The translations under genes and the position numbers were made by a program. The notes below the pieces were generated by a model, which saw only the letters and a list, made by a program, of their open reading frames with translations, had not been told where the DNA came from and did not search any database. DNA of 64,000 nt. It comes from an uncultured Sulfitobacter sp. (GTDB taxonomy: Bacteria > Pseudomonadota > Alphaproteobacteria > Rhodobacterales > Rhodobacteraceae). The stretch is from contig CANMXJ010000006.1 in the NCBI GenBank assembly GCA_947501805.1, forward strand, positions 62,001 through 126,000. Reading direction: 5' to 3'. The number at the start of each line of letters is the position of its first letter. Positions within the stretch are counted from its first letter, which is position 1. Of the stretch, positions 17,070 through 26,201 are shown piece by piece.

Positions 17070-19142
17070 TTAGAACACGAAGTTGCTGTCGGTCAGGCTG
17101 GCGATGCCAACCATTTCCAACGTCAGCGTACCACCGCCGTCCCATGTGATTGTCACGTCGTTACCACCGCCACTGGCTGCAACGGATGTTGTTGCATCGC
17201 GCCAATCCTGATCTGACCCTACACCATCCGTCACTCCGAAAGCCGAAATGTCCAATCTGTCAGCGCTGCTGTAATCAGTGATCGTGTCGTTGCCCTGGTT
17301 GGCGGCAAATACAAACGTATCGTTGCTGCCTCCGCCTGACATGACATCGTTACCGCCAGCCCCGATGATCAGGTCAGAGCCTGCTCCGGCAAACACTTCG
17401 TCATTGCCGTCACCTAGATTGATCTCGTCATTGCCTGTGCCTGCAAAAACTTTGTCATTTCCCGTACCGGCAAAAATCTTGTCGTTGCCGTTTTGTGCGA
17501 ACACAAGGTCATTGCCCGATTGTGCAAAGACCAGATCGTTGCCGCCACCTGTGTTAATGATATCGTTGTCGGCACCGCCATTTGCGATGTCGTTGTCCGC
17601 TCCGCCAAATATCTGGTCGAATCCGGCCCCGCCATAGATTTGGTCAAAACCCGCCCCTCCGAACAGGAGGTCGTCTTCAGAGCCGCCGAACAACAGATCT
17701 TCGCCGTCGCCACCATTGAGGACGTCATTGTTTGCGCCGCCCGACAGAACGTCATTCCCGCTCTCGCCGCGCAAGTTGTCCGCGCCGTCCTCGCCTTGCA
17801 ACGTGTCGTTGCCATCCATTCCGTCCTGGGTGTCATTGCCTGCGCCGCCGACCAGCAAGTCATCACCCAAGCCACCCAACAGTGAGTCGTCGTCACCTTG
17901 GCCATAAAGTGAGTCGTTGCCGTCCATGCCTTCGAGAGTGTCATTGCCGCTGCCACCTTCAAGGCTGTCTGCACCGGCTCTCCCGTTCAGGGAATCTGCG
18001 CCGCCAGACGCTTTGAGAATGTTGTTTTCAGTGTTCCCCAAGAGGTCTACCGCGCCATCACCGGTTGAGGTGAATGTTGTGTTGCCGCTCTCTGTGAGTT
18101 CAACCGTTGTCCGACCAAAGCCCGATGGAAGGGCCAATGTGATGTTTTCAAGACCTGTACTAACTGTCTCATTTGATCCGGTATAGGTTGCGGGGTCGAC
18201 GTCGATTGTGAAGCCATCCACACCGGCGGCGATTGCAGCAGTGATGGTACTGAAGGTCTGGACAACCGCGCCGGTTCCATCACGCAGTGTCACCCCTGTA
18301 TCAACCGGTTCCTCTACGATCGTTATTGCTATGGCGGCTTCGTTGTAATCAGAGTCGTTATTGTCTTCGCGGCTCTCGGCCAGAGTGTCATCATAGTCAG
18401 AGATGACCCCAATGTAATAAGTGCCAATGGCAAGTCCTGCCGGCAAAGTCACTGTGACGCTTTCCATATCAACAGAGCCCGCAGGGCCGCTGCCGGTCGA
18501 AATTTCAGTGCGTAGCAATGTGTCAGAGCCGGTGATGATGGAATTTGTCGACAAGTAAATGCCGCTTGTTGTATTGGCCGCAACGCCTGTCCCGATGTTC
18601 GAGACGTCAAACGTAACCGTTGTTGTGTCGCCTGCCTGCAGTGTTGTCTGTGAAACCGAAACATTATCAACTGTCAAATCCGGCAAGTCCGGGGCCCCGT
18701 TGTTGGTGACCGATACTGTATAGGTTCCGGTATATGCCGCCGAGAAATTGCCCGCTGCGATGTAGTACAGGCCATTATATCCAGCAGTGAAGACCAACTG
18801 GCTGTTGCTTCCCGTGCCGCTGTCGTCGTCAAAGGTGTTATTAATCTCGATTCCGTTGCGGTTATAGACACCGCGCAGGACCGTATCCGTCAGCGTTCCT
18901 TTGCCTGTCGGGCTTCCTTCGATGTCGATGGTGTATTCGGAGTCGCGGACCAATTCGACAGCAAACCAATCTGTGTCGATGCCTTCCTCGATTTCACCAG
19001 TGGCAGAACCATCGACGCTGACACTGCCGGCTGTAGACGTGGTTGCACCATAATCATCAGTCACCGTGGCGTTTACCGGGCTTGCGATCTGGACTGGTTC
19101 TTCTGGAAGATTGATGGACAAAAGCTCATCTTGATTGGCCAT
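17070..19142 (-). CDS. Secreted RTX calcium-binding protein with PPC-like and CARDB domains
   Basis: 690 residues, acidic, with no N-terminal signal peptide, as expected for type I secretion. In order: an N-terminal beta domain resembling bacterial pre-peptidase C-terminal domains (residues ~35-150, DTDWFAVELVRDSEYTIDI); a CARDB domain (~155-275, PDLTVDNVSVSQTTLQAGD); a linker; about two dozen RTX nonapeptides of the GGxGxD/GxGNDx type (~375-630); and a C-terminal TLEMVGIASLTDSNFVF resembling RTX secretion tails. Roles such as adhesin or matrix protein are inference. No ABC/HlyD secretion genes are nearby. It separates the initiation module from the glycosyltransferases. Confidence 0.85.
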   Translation of the reverse strand: MANQDELLSINLPEEPVQIASPVNATVTDDYGATTSTAGSVSVDGSATGEIEEGIDTDWFAVELVRDSEYTIDIEGSPTGKGTLTDTVLRGVYNRNGIEINNTFDDDSGTGSNSQLVFTAGYNGLYYIAAGNFSAAYTGTYTVSVTNNGAPDLPDLTVDNVSVSQTTLQAGDTTTVTFDVSNIGTGVAANTTSGIYLSTNSIITGSDTLLRTEISTGSGPAGSVDMESVTVTLPAGLAIGTYYIGVISDYDDTLAESREDNNDSDYNEAAIAITIVEEPVDTGVTLRDGTGAVVQTFSTITAAIAAGVDGFTIDVDPATYTGSNETVSTGLENITLALPSGFGRTTVELTESGNTTFTSTGDGAVDLLGNTENNILKASGGADSLNGRAGADSLEGGSGNDTLEGMDGNDSLYGQGDDDSLLGGLGDDLLVGGAGNDTQDGMDGNDTLQGEDGADNLRGESGNDVLSGGANNDVLNGGDGEDLLFGGSEDDLLFGGAGFDQIYGGAGFDQIFGGADNDIANGGADNDIINTGGGNDLVFAQSGNDLVFAQNGNDKIFAGTGNDKVFAGTGNDEINLGDGNDEVFAGAGSDLIIGAGGNDVMSGGGSNDTFVFAANQGNDTITDYSSADRLDISAFGVTDGVGSDQDWRDATTSVAASGGGNDVTITWDGGGTLTLEMVGIASLTDSNFVF

Positions 19143-19812
19143 GATAAAACACCTTCTTACTCACTAAAATACTGGCGTTAAAATGAGGCTGCTTCGGAAG
19201 TTAAGCAATCCTGCGGTGGCGAACCGCTGACTTTTGAGCCCGCGGTGTTGCCAAAATTCAGGTAGGTTCGGTCCGGATTGCGCTTGGCTGGTTGGTAAAT
19301 TTCTGACGCCCGGCGGGCATTGATCAATGCGTGCGTCTCACAACTCTGATGCTGGATTATGCATCCAGAGTTTCGCTAACATAGTTGTGTGGAAAACTAT
19401 TCTTGGCGAAGCGGTTTTCTGAGTATGTCGTAAATGAATGCAGCTAAGACTGATGTTAACATATTGTTAATATTAATTAAAACTTGTTCTGGCGGTGCTG
19501 GAATTAGATTGGTTCACCTGTCGTCTGGAACACGCTCTGCCCCGAACGAGCGATAAATTAAGATGCCGGATCGGTGAGAGCCCTGCTTTTACCAAGGTGG
19601 AATGTAGTAGGGATTTCTTGTCGGAACTTTGGTCAAATTTGAAGCTGATAGCGCGAATAGATAATCGACATGATGAAGGGTCATTCCGAAAAAAGTGAAC
19701 TCATTCCTGCTGCGGTCATTAAATCGCCAAAGTTTTTTGAATCACTCACAATAAGAGGGCAGAGAGCCTATAGTCGCTTGGCGTTCCGATTTACCGAAAC
19801 TGGACCCTGACC
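19143..19812. other. Long AT-rich intergenic region upstream of the RTX gene
   Basis: 670 bases with no credible coding frame (the longest, 67 codons, is unrecognised). The part around 19454-19482 is strikingly A/T-rich with repeated GTTAA blocks (GTTAACATATTGTTAATATT). Being upstream of a large secreted protein, this is a likely site for regulator or nucleoid-protein binding, but no specific site can be named. The rest shows no RNA gene or repeat. Confidence 0.4.
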
Positions 19813-20547
19813 TTAGCGTAGCGCCCGTTGCAGGACATGACTGCAAAGATTGCCGAAGCTTGCCAGTACAGAAAGCCCGGCAATATCGCGGTACATCCGC
19901 CATGTATCATAAAACGCCAGAATCTTGTTCGATGACAATGTTCCATTTGCCAAACGCAGGATAGCTAGAGGTTGGGTGGTGCCGTAGGCGGTGCCGTGGC
20001 TTTTCAAGAGTTGCAACCAAAGGGCAAAGTCATGGCGGCGGCGGATCAAGGGCATCGGAACCTTGCCGCAAATGCTTGTATCGTACATTGCGGTAAGGCA
20101 TCCGATGATGTTGCCGCGCAAAAGCTGTTCGTATGTTACAGAGTCAGGCACGACAATCGTCTTGTCACGACGCCCTTCCCGACGGGCAATAAACCCGGAA
20201 TAGCAAAGGGCGGCACCGGTCCGGACCATCAGCTCCAGTTGAAGGGCCAGTTTTTCTGGCAACCATGTGTCGTCAGCATCGAGAAAAGCGATGTAGCGGC
20301 CCGTGGCAGCAGACAGTCCGGTATTTCGTGCGGCCGCTGCGCCGCGTGGGCCAGTGTTGCGGATCAGTTTGATGCGCGGGTCGGTTGCCGCCAGATTTTG
20401 AACCTTCTGCGCGGTGCCGTCCTGGGACGAATCGTCAATAACCCACAATTCCCAGTCTGGTTCGCTTTGTGCCTGAACGGACGCAATCGCGGCCGGAATT
20501 GTATCGGCGGCATTGAAGACAGGCATCAGGATCGAAACCGTGACCAT
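19813..20547 (-). CDS. Family 2 glycosyltransferase
   Basis: 244 residues with a GT-A fold of family GT2: the N-terminal ILMPVFNAADTIPAAIASV, the nucleotide-binding WELWVIDDSSQDGT and the metal-binding FLDADDTW (DxD). It adds a sugar from a nucleotide donor to a growing glycan in the cytoplasm. The start is set at the ATG at 20547 (MVTVSILMPV) with TAGGGA upstream; the ten residues of the longer frame do not fit the family. It is divergent from the sialyltransferase-like gene. Donor and acceptor cannot be deduced. Confidence 0.85.
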   Translation of the reverse strand: MVTVSILMPVFNAADTIPAAIASVQAQSEPDWELWVIDDSSQDGTAQKVQNLAATDPRIKLIRNTGPRGAAAARNTGLSAATGRYIAFLDADDTWLPEKLALQLELMVRTGAALCYSGFIARREGRRDKTIVVPDSVTYEQLLRGNIIGCLTAMYDTSICGKVPMPLIRRRHDFALWLQLLKSHGTAYGTTQPLAILRLANGTLSSNKILAFYDTWRMYRDIAGLSVLASFGNLCSHVLQRALR

Positions 20548-20643
20548 AAAGGTATCCCTACAGAAGTGGTGGGGCACAGGTGTTGACCCATAAGGGCCTG
20601 ACAGGATAAGCGCAATCCATCTCCCTTTGGATGCAGCATTGCT

Positions 20644-21747
20644 ATGAACAGATTTGCCGGATTGGCCGCCCAGAACAAGAGCGCGTCTCGGTCTGTCTCA
20701 GAACTTCATTTGTGCAATAACCTGCGCCATTTAATGTTTGCCTTGGCAGATATTCTGGGACGATCAGCTCAGGCCACGATCATCTATCTCGAAGACGACG
20801 CGCAACTTTCCAAATCTCTCAGGATGCGCATCTCGGAAACCTATCCTCATATCAGATTGCTGGTCAGCACGGACGCCGCGCAGATTGCAGAGTTCGGGGG
20901 TATCGATCTTACTGGTTTGATGCGGCGTAACCTTCGATTTGATGGGGTGCGCGGTTTCACCCGGTCAACACGTTGGGCTCTGCCCATGCTCACTGAACAG
21001 CGTTTTGACATCGGATTCATTTATCATACCGGACTGTTTTCGGCGAAATCAGCAGCGTTCAGCTGCGATCATGTTGTGATGCGCGAATCCGGTCTCAACA
21101 ACTATGTGGCGCTGCCGGTACCTTGGCCCAAAGCAGTGGTGCGGGCCTGTGTCGGGTTGCCCCCGTTTCGGCAGGTATGGGGCGAGGAGCGTTGGGTGGA
21201 TGTCATTGAGGTGTCACGCCCCGAATATCTGCCTGCCCGCGTGCAGGCCAAAGCGCGCGGCCTTACGTTTGCCAAGCTGCTCGGGTCGCTGGACGAAAAA
21301 CAGGCCTTAACATTGGGGCGCGTGTTTGTCCCGACGTCGCCGGAGTTAAACCTGAAGCCTGAACCACGGGCTGTAGTGTTGACGCAGGCAATTGATGATG
21401 CCGGTCTGTGTACTTCGGCAGAAAAGAAGGCGATCTATCAGGGGATCGTCGACGTCTTGCAGGCGCAGGGTTATGATATTCATGTAAAGCATCACCCGAC
21501 CGAAACGCCGTATTCCCTGACCGGGTGTACCACTTTCGATGCGAATTTTCCTGTCGAGTTATGGGCGACCCTCGGCCTGCCACGGTTCAACCTTGCTGTC
21601 GCTCTTTGTTCGGCAGCCCTGATTGAAGGCGAAGCCTTACTGGCCAAGAAAGTCGTCCAGCTTATTACACCGGCCCAGTTTAATGTTGCAGGGGTACGTC
21701 AGTGGCGGGCGACCTTGCCGGATACGTTGGCTGTCCTCAAACACTAG
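20644..21747 (+). CDS. Putative sialyltransferase-like glycosyltransferase (GT52/polysialyltransferase type)
   Basis: 367 residues, not a standard GT4 or GT2. The C-terminal half contains VVLTQAIDDAGLCTSAEKK followed by VKHHPTETPYS and a conserved late Ser-Ala-Ala segment (ALCSAALIEGEALL). This layout (VLTQ...DGL..., then K.HP.E) resembles the bacterial sialyltransferases of GT52 and the polysialyltransferase family, where the HP motif binds CMP-sialic acid. The nearby CMP-nonulosonate genes support a transferase for that sugar. The match is by eye and partial, so a different GT-B enzyme remains possible. Its stop overlaps the stop of the convergent GT4 gene in a shared CTAG. Confidence 0.5.
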   Translation: MNRFAGLAAQNKSASRSVSELHLCNNLRHLMFALADILGRSAQATIIYLEDDAQLSKSLRMRISETYPHIRLLVSTDAAQIAEFGGIDLTGLMRRNLRFDGVRGFTRSTRWALPMLTEQRFDIGFIYHTGLFSAKSAAFSCDHVVMRESGLNNYVALPVPWPKAVVRACVGLPPFRQVWGEERWVDVIEVSRPEYLPARVQAKARGLTFAKLLGSLDEKQALTLGRVFVPTSPELNLKPEPRAVVLTQAIDDAGLCTSAEKKAIYQGIVDVLQAQGYDIHVKHHPTETPYSLTGCTTFDANFPVELWATLGLPRFNLAVALCSAALIEGEALLAKKVVQLITPAQFNVAGVRQWRATLPDTLAVLKH

Positions 21748-22961
21748 GTTTTTGCAGCTGCTTTACGGATTACGTTTTCCCATTGGTTCGCGACGGCCTC
21801 CGGACTGTATGTTTGCGTGATCTGTTCCGCGGCAGCCCCCAGCGCTCTAAGATGATCGGGTTGGTTGAGCGCGTTTTCCAGTTCTCTAGCCAATGCATTT
21901 ACCCGGTCTGGGTCGGGATTGATCAAGATGCCATCAACACCATGTGTGATAAGTTGGTTTATCCCGGTGCAATCTGAAAAGCCGATTGCCGGCGTCCCGT
22001 GCGACATGGCCTCCCCCACCACCAGTCCAAAACCTTCGAAAGTGGCGGGATGGCACAACAGGCTGGCGCTGTCATAAATGGCCCCCAAGTCTGAGGAAAC
22101 GCCGCGCAGTTTTATGCTGTCATGCAAGCCAGCGGCAGAGATTTGATCCGTTAGCGCCTGCTGGTCTGGTCCTTCGCCGTAAATTTCAACGCGCCAACCA
22201 GGAAATTTCAGATGTATTTTTTCCCATGCTGCGATGAGCAGGTCAAATCTTTTGACGCTGGTCAGGCGACCAACGCCAAGTATCAGTTTCTCGCGTTCCG
22301 GTCTGGAGGTGTCTTTGGACGATAGACGGCTGATTGCATTCGCAATGACGTCGATCCGGTCCTGTTCCTCGGGCCGGAACCAACCGCGAAAGCTCTCTTG
22401 GAGAATGGTGATACGTGTCGCCTCTGATAGAGCAGTGCGGGCGCGGCGGCGATACAGCGGATTCTGATCCCAACGCGGGCTGTCTGCCCCAAAATCCTGT
22501 TCAGGGACGTTGTGCGTCGACGCAATGACTGGAATATCAAGTGTCCGTCCGGCAATCACAGTGGTCGTTATGGCCGGAGGCAGAAAAGCGACAACAACGT
22601 CGGGGTGCCGTTTCTTTAGGGCAGTCTTGAGGCATCGTATGAATAGGCCGTGGGTGATGGCCCATTTCAGATGCCCTACCACCCCACCGTGCGGAAGGCG
22701 CTTTAGCGACTTTGGCGTCCGGTTGCCGCGTGGACCCGCCTTTGTGGGCTTTTTTAGAAACCAGGGCAGCAAATTTGTGATTGGAACGCCGGCGGTTTCA
22801 AACTGTGGCGTTCCATTCGACGTGTCGTAAATCAAGATTTCAACCTGCATTCCCCGCGCTGCCATTGCCACTACCGTCTGGAGAAACACACGCTCTGCGC
22901 CGCCGCTCAGTCCGAGCAGCTTTTGAATGACAAAACACACACGCAGAGGAGCCTTACTCAT
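21744..22961 (-). CDS. Family 4 glycosyltransferase
   Basis: 405-residue GT-B glycosyltransferase. The N-terminal domain starts RVCFVIQKLLGLSGGAERVF. The C-terminal Glycos_transf_1 domain has LILGVGRLTSVKRFDLLI, VEIYGEGPD and the donor-binding PATFEGFGLVVGEAMSHG (the E-x7-E signature). It is a retaining transferase acting on the cytoplasmic side; donor unknown. The start ATG at 22961 gives a normal N-terminus. The gene is convergent with the sialyltransferase-like gene. Confidence 0.87.
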   Translation of the reverse strand: MSKAPLRVCFVIQKLLGLSGGAERVFLQTVVAMAARGMQVEILIYDTSNGTPQFETAGVPITNLLPWFLKKPTKAGPRGNRTPKSLKRLPHGGVVGHLKWAITHGLFIRCLKTALKKRHPDVVVAFLPPAITTTVIAGRTLDIPVIASTHNVPEQDFGADSPRWDQNPLYRRRARTALSEATRITILQESFRGWFRPEEQDRIDVIANAISRLSSKDTSRPEREKLILGVGRLTSVKRFDLLIAAWEKIHLKFPGWRVEIYGEGPDQQALTDQISAAGLHDSIKLRGVSSDLGAIYDSASLLCHPATFEGFGLVVGEAMSHGTPAIGFSDCTGINQLITHGVDGILINPDPDRVNALARELENALNQPDHLRALGAAAEQITQTYSPEAVANQWENVIRKAAAKT

Positions 22962-23089
22962 GTCATCTTATCTGGCAAATTCTTCAACGTATTCTGGCTT
23001 TGCTCACGGGGTGGATAAAAGATGATGCTCCCCCTCGGTTAGGTGGCTTTTCTGTCTTCTTGAGCGTCGATTACGTCAAGCTAACTGGA

Positions 23090-23992
23090 CTAGAGATCGT
23101 AGCCGAGGCTTAGAATTTCGTCCTTGCACCGCTCTGTGATCTTGCTGACCAAGGACTGATCCCTATAGCCGCGCCATCTTGAAATGCCCGCATCTGACAG
23201 TGTTCCCATTTTCACATCGGAAAACGAGCTGTTATTGATTGCGATGCCAGCGCCTGCTTTCAGGTCAGTACCCAGATACTCGGACATCCCGGCCACTGCC
23301 TCTTCGTGATTCTGGATAAAATCCTCGTAGCGAAGCATGTGAATTTTGGGGTTTTGAGTGCAAATCTCGTAGCCCGTGAGCCAACGATTGATTGCATCGT
23401 CTGCATCGCTTTTTACACCGAAGTTAGGGTCTGACTGGATTTTTTCCATCAAGGAGCAGACAACGGCCCTTGGATCACGAATGACAACAATTGCCTTGTT
23501 CCCACCTGATGCCATCGCTGCTGCAAACTTTTCGCCCCGCGTTTCCTTGTTGCCAGCATAGGACAGGGTCGGGCGGTTTGTGATGGGAACGGAGTGTTCC
23601 AGAATCACATTGAAAAAGTCGATGTGGGTGCGGAAGGTTGGCAGATGCAGGATGTCGCCAACAGTGATATAGGGGTTGTCGTCCCATGAACGAATTTGGC
23701 GAATATACCCCAAAAACGGCTCAAGACGTTTCATTGCAACAGCACGCCCTGCTTTGCCACCTCTTCTTGCAAGCCAGAGGGTGACATTGACGAATGCTTC
23801 AAACAACTTGAGTTGCTCTATCACTGTCATGGAATCGGAGAATTCAATGGACTTGCCCTTGAATGCCTGATCAGAAGCGGCAAGGATGCGTGCCTGATCG
23901 ACAAGAATCTTGATGCCTCTGTTATGTCCAAGAAAAGTGGCGACAAGAGTGGTTCCGCTCCGCATCTGCCCGGATATGTAGAGGGTTTTCAT
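23090..23992 (-). CDS. Sulfotransferase family protein
   Basis: 300 residues. The PAPS 5'-phosphosulfate loop is seen at the N-terminus (YISGQMRSGTTLVATFLG). A 3'-phosphate-binding segment is seen at VVIRDPRAVVCSLMEK, followed by the usual C-terminal RYEDFIQNHEEAV. Such enzymes transfer sulfate from PAPS to a hydroxyl or amine, and in glycan clusters they usually sulfate a sugar. It is the last minus-strand gene behind the nonulosonate operon, after a 198-base gap, so a role in decorating the surface glycan is likely but inferred. Substrate cannot be told. Confidence 0.82.
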   Translation of the reverse strand: MKTLYISGQMRSGTTLVATFLGHNRGIKILVDQARILAASDQAFKGKSIEFSDSMTVIEQLKLFEAFVNVTLWLARRGGKAGRAVAMKRLEPFLGYIRQIRSWDDNPYITVGDILHLPTFRTHIDFFNVILEHSVPITNRPTLSYAGNKETRGEKFAAAMASGGNKAIVVIRDPRAVVCSLMEKIQSDPNFGVKSDADDAINRWLTGYEICTQNPKIHMLRYEDFIQNHEEAVAGMSEYLGTDLKAGAGIAINNSSFSDVKMGTLSDAGISRWRGYRDQSLVSKITERCKDEILSLGYDL

Positions 23993-24190
23993 GTCAGTTC
24001 CTGTTCATTTCAAAGTTACAGCTGTTGCAAAGCGGCGTCTGGTTATTCAGTTGGAAGTCTCATTACGGCATTTTAAATCAATCAGCCAGTATTGAGAATT
24101 ACCTAATTTGAAGGGGTTAAAGGTCGCACATGGAAGACATGGTGATTTTGCCCGCGACTTATTGTCGAAATCTTCCGCTTCAAACGCGAC

Positions 24191-25171
24191 TCATGCTTGG
24201 CCTAACCGGTAAGGGGTTCCCGTGCGGATCGATTCATAAAACGCCATATGTGCCGCGTGATCGTCCAGTGGAACCAAACGGTAGGCATCTTCGCCCGTCA
24301 GAAACGCCTTCGTCTGTCGCAGCAAACCCGGCTTGAAGGCCAGATCATCCGCATCATTCAGGGCGACATCAACTTCGGCAAAACTGTCGTGCGTTTGTAC
24401 GCGCAGTTTTTCAAGCGGCTGTAGAATAATGCGGCGTTCACGTGTTAGCACCTCCATGCCCCATCGACCCGGTGAAACCCAATTCGCATGCCAGGCGATT
24501 GTGGCACCGTCTTCACGGTGGCCAAATCCGGTGAACACGCCGGCGTCAGGATGCCAATCAACGCCGTTTTGTCCTGCAATTCGTGCGTCCAGTGCAAGAG
24601 GTGGGCCAAAAAAGTGGAATGCCAAGTCAATCACGTGGGTCGAATTGCCATAGAACCATGTGGACAATTCGCGTGCGGGCTTGCCCAAGGCGCCGATGCG
24701 GCGTGCGGGTTCTGAAAAATCGAACCTCAAGCTTACCACACCGCCGTCAGCGGCAACCATCCGGTCCGCTTCTAGCACAGAGGCAAGGAACCGGCGGTTG
24801 TAAGCAACAAAGACTTCGGCCCCGGCTTCTTGTGCCGCATTTTGCAATGTTGCCATCTCGGCAAGGTCCAGAGCGGCCGGTTTTTCAACCAACAGCCGCT
24901 TGATGCCATGTGCCATGAGCGTTTGCGTCGTTTCGGCCAGCGCGTGTGCGTTGACTGTTACAATTGCAACGGCGTTTGGATCGACATCAGCCAATTGTGC
25001 TGACAGATCACCCGTGCTGGGTTTTATGCCCGTCGCCTCTGCAAAGGTTGCTGCCGAAGCTTCACCTCGTCCCAATACTTGCGGCGCAATTCCCATTTCT
25101 TTCAATACGTTGGAATAGGCGAGCGCCATGCCGCCTGCACCGATCAAAAGCACATGAGGTTGATGTGTCAT
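24191..25171 (-). CDS. Gfo/Idh/MocA-family sugar oxidoreductase
   Basis: 326 residues. The N-terminal Rossmann domain has the motif LLIGAGGMALAYSNVL, followed by VAIVTVNAHA and the typical EKPAALDLAEM around residue 95, where the EKP lysine is catalytic. The C-terminal dehydrogenase domain follows. Such enzymes oxidise or reduce a hydroxyl on a sugar or nucleotide sugar with NAD(P). It starts 22 bases after the related gene at 25194-26144, in one transcript with the nonulosonate genes. Its step is not defined by known legionaminic pathways and may be a modification. Confidence 0.82.
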   Translation of the reverse strand: MTHQPHVLLIGAGGMALAYSNVLKEMGIAPQVLGRGEASAATFAEATGIKPSTGDLSAQLADVDPNAVAIVTVNAHALAETTQTLMAHGIKRLLVEKPAALDLAEMATLQNAAQEAGAEVFVAYNRRFLASVLEADRMVAADGGVVSLRFDFSEPARRIGALGKPARELSTWFYGNSTHVIDLAFHFFGPPLALDARIAGQNGVDWHPDAGVFTGFGHREDGATIAWHANWVSPGRWGMEVLTRERRIILQPLEKLRVQTHDSFAEVDVALNDADDLAFKPGLLRQTKAFLTGEDAYRLVPLDDHAAHMAFYESIRTGTPYRLGQA

Positions 25172-25193
25172 AACAAAGTTCCGTTAACCCAGA

Positions 25194-26144
25194 TTAGCTG
25201 ATAGGGCATACAGTATCGTCACCGCTTGGCAAGTCTAAGTGCTTGCACATCGCGCGTAGGTAGAACCTGTGTTGACGCGCGGAATCTGCATATGGTGTCA
25301 GACCCGGATCCAGGGATCGCAGCGCATCATCATAGAGATACGGCATGCCTGATACATACTTCACCTCGAAGGGCTTGGTTTCACCCGCGTCGGTCTGTGT
25401 GCCGCCAAGCTCGTCAATGCTGATGGTGCGATCACCGTGATGCAGAGTGATGTTGATCGCCATACTGTCCGTATCCGCACAGGTCACTGACAACGAGGCA
25501 CCGTTCTCCAATGTAGCGGCCAATGTGCCGAATATCTCGAAGAACCCTGCGCGCTTGCTCTCTACGGCACCCGCTTCGAGGCCGGAAAGGTCTACGCCAG
25601 TCACTGCGGCACCATTGATGAATTCGGCGAGATCGAGGAAATGAACTGCATTGGAGGCAAGACCATAGGCACTGCCATTGACGGTGATGTTCGTTGGTGT
25701 TGGACCTGCAAACTCTTTGGCCAGTGCGCGGTAGGTGTCAAAACCCCGACGTCCACAATTTACATAGGCTGGAATGTTCTCACGCTCCAATCGAGCGGCG
25801 ACTTCATCGAGAGCTGCAACCGTCTGGAACAGGATTTTCTCAAAGATGATACAGCCCACATCATGCTGATCGACAATGCCATTAAATGCAGCCAGCCGCG
25901 TATCTGCACTGGTCGCGATGACCACCAGATCAAATCTCTCTCGCTCTGCCGGAAGAGTGGTCAGCAACCTGTAACGCTCAGTCCCACCTGCAGCATCAGA
26001 TGCGATGAAATCTGCGATGCGCGGGTGACCGGCAGCAAAGGGTTCAACGATTGTGATCTGCATTGGTGTTCCGGCGCTCGCGAGGGCTTGCAAATGGCGA
26101 AAACCGATGTTGCCACACCCACACAATAGAACTTTGCTTACCAT
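25194..26144 (-). CDS. Gfo/Idh/MocA-family oxidoreductase, second copy
   Basis: 316 residues with the N-terminal VLLCGCGNIGFRHLQALAS nucleotide-binding motif, VVIATSADTR, and a FEKILFQTVAALDEV segment replacing the usual EKPxA. It is only distantly similar to its neighbour, so the two are not a recent duplication. The region VNGSAYGLASNAVHFLDLAE has the His and Asp typical of the catalytic face. Position between LegF and the other oxidoreductase suggests a job in nonulosonate modification; the substrate is unknown. Confidence 0.75.
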   Translation of the reverse strand: MVSKVLLCGCGNIGFRHLQALASAGTPMQITIVEPFAAGHPRIADFIASDAAGGTERYRLLTTLPAERERFDLVVIATSADTRLAAFNGIVDQHDVGCIIFEKILFQTVAALDEVAARLERENIPAYVNCGRRGFDTYRALAKEFAGPTPTNITVNGSAYGLASNAVHFLDLAEFINGAAVTGVDLSGLEAGAVESKRAGFFEIFGTLAATLENGASLSVTCADTDSMAINITLHHGDRTISIDELGGTQTDAGETKPFEVKYVSGMPYLYDDALRSLDPGLTPYADSARQHRFYLRAMCKHLDLPSGDDTVCPIS

Positions 26145-26201
26145 GCTCTTTTTCCTCTTATGGTGATCCGTTTCCGGCCTTTACCGTCGTGGATTTCTCC
26201 G

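Noticed and set aside
17278-18186. Regular repeats in this stretch, considered as a CRISPR array or tandem DNA repeat
   Set aside because: They are degenerate 27-base periods encoding RTX nonapeptides, in frame with the protein, and lack identical repeats with unique spacers.
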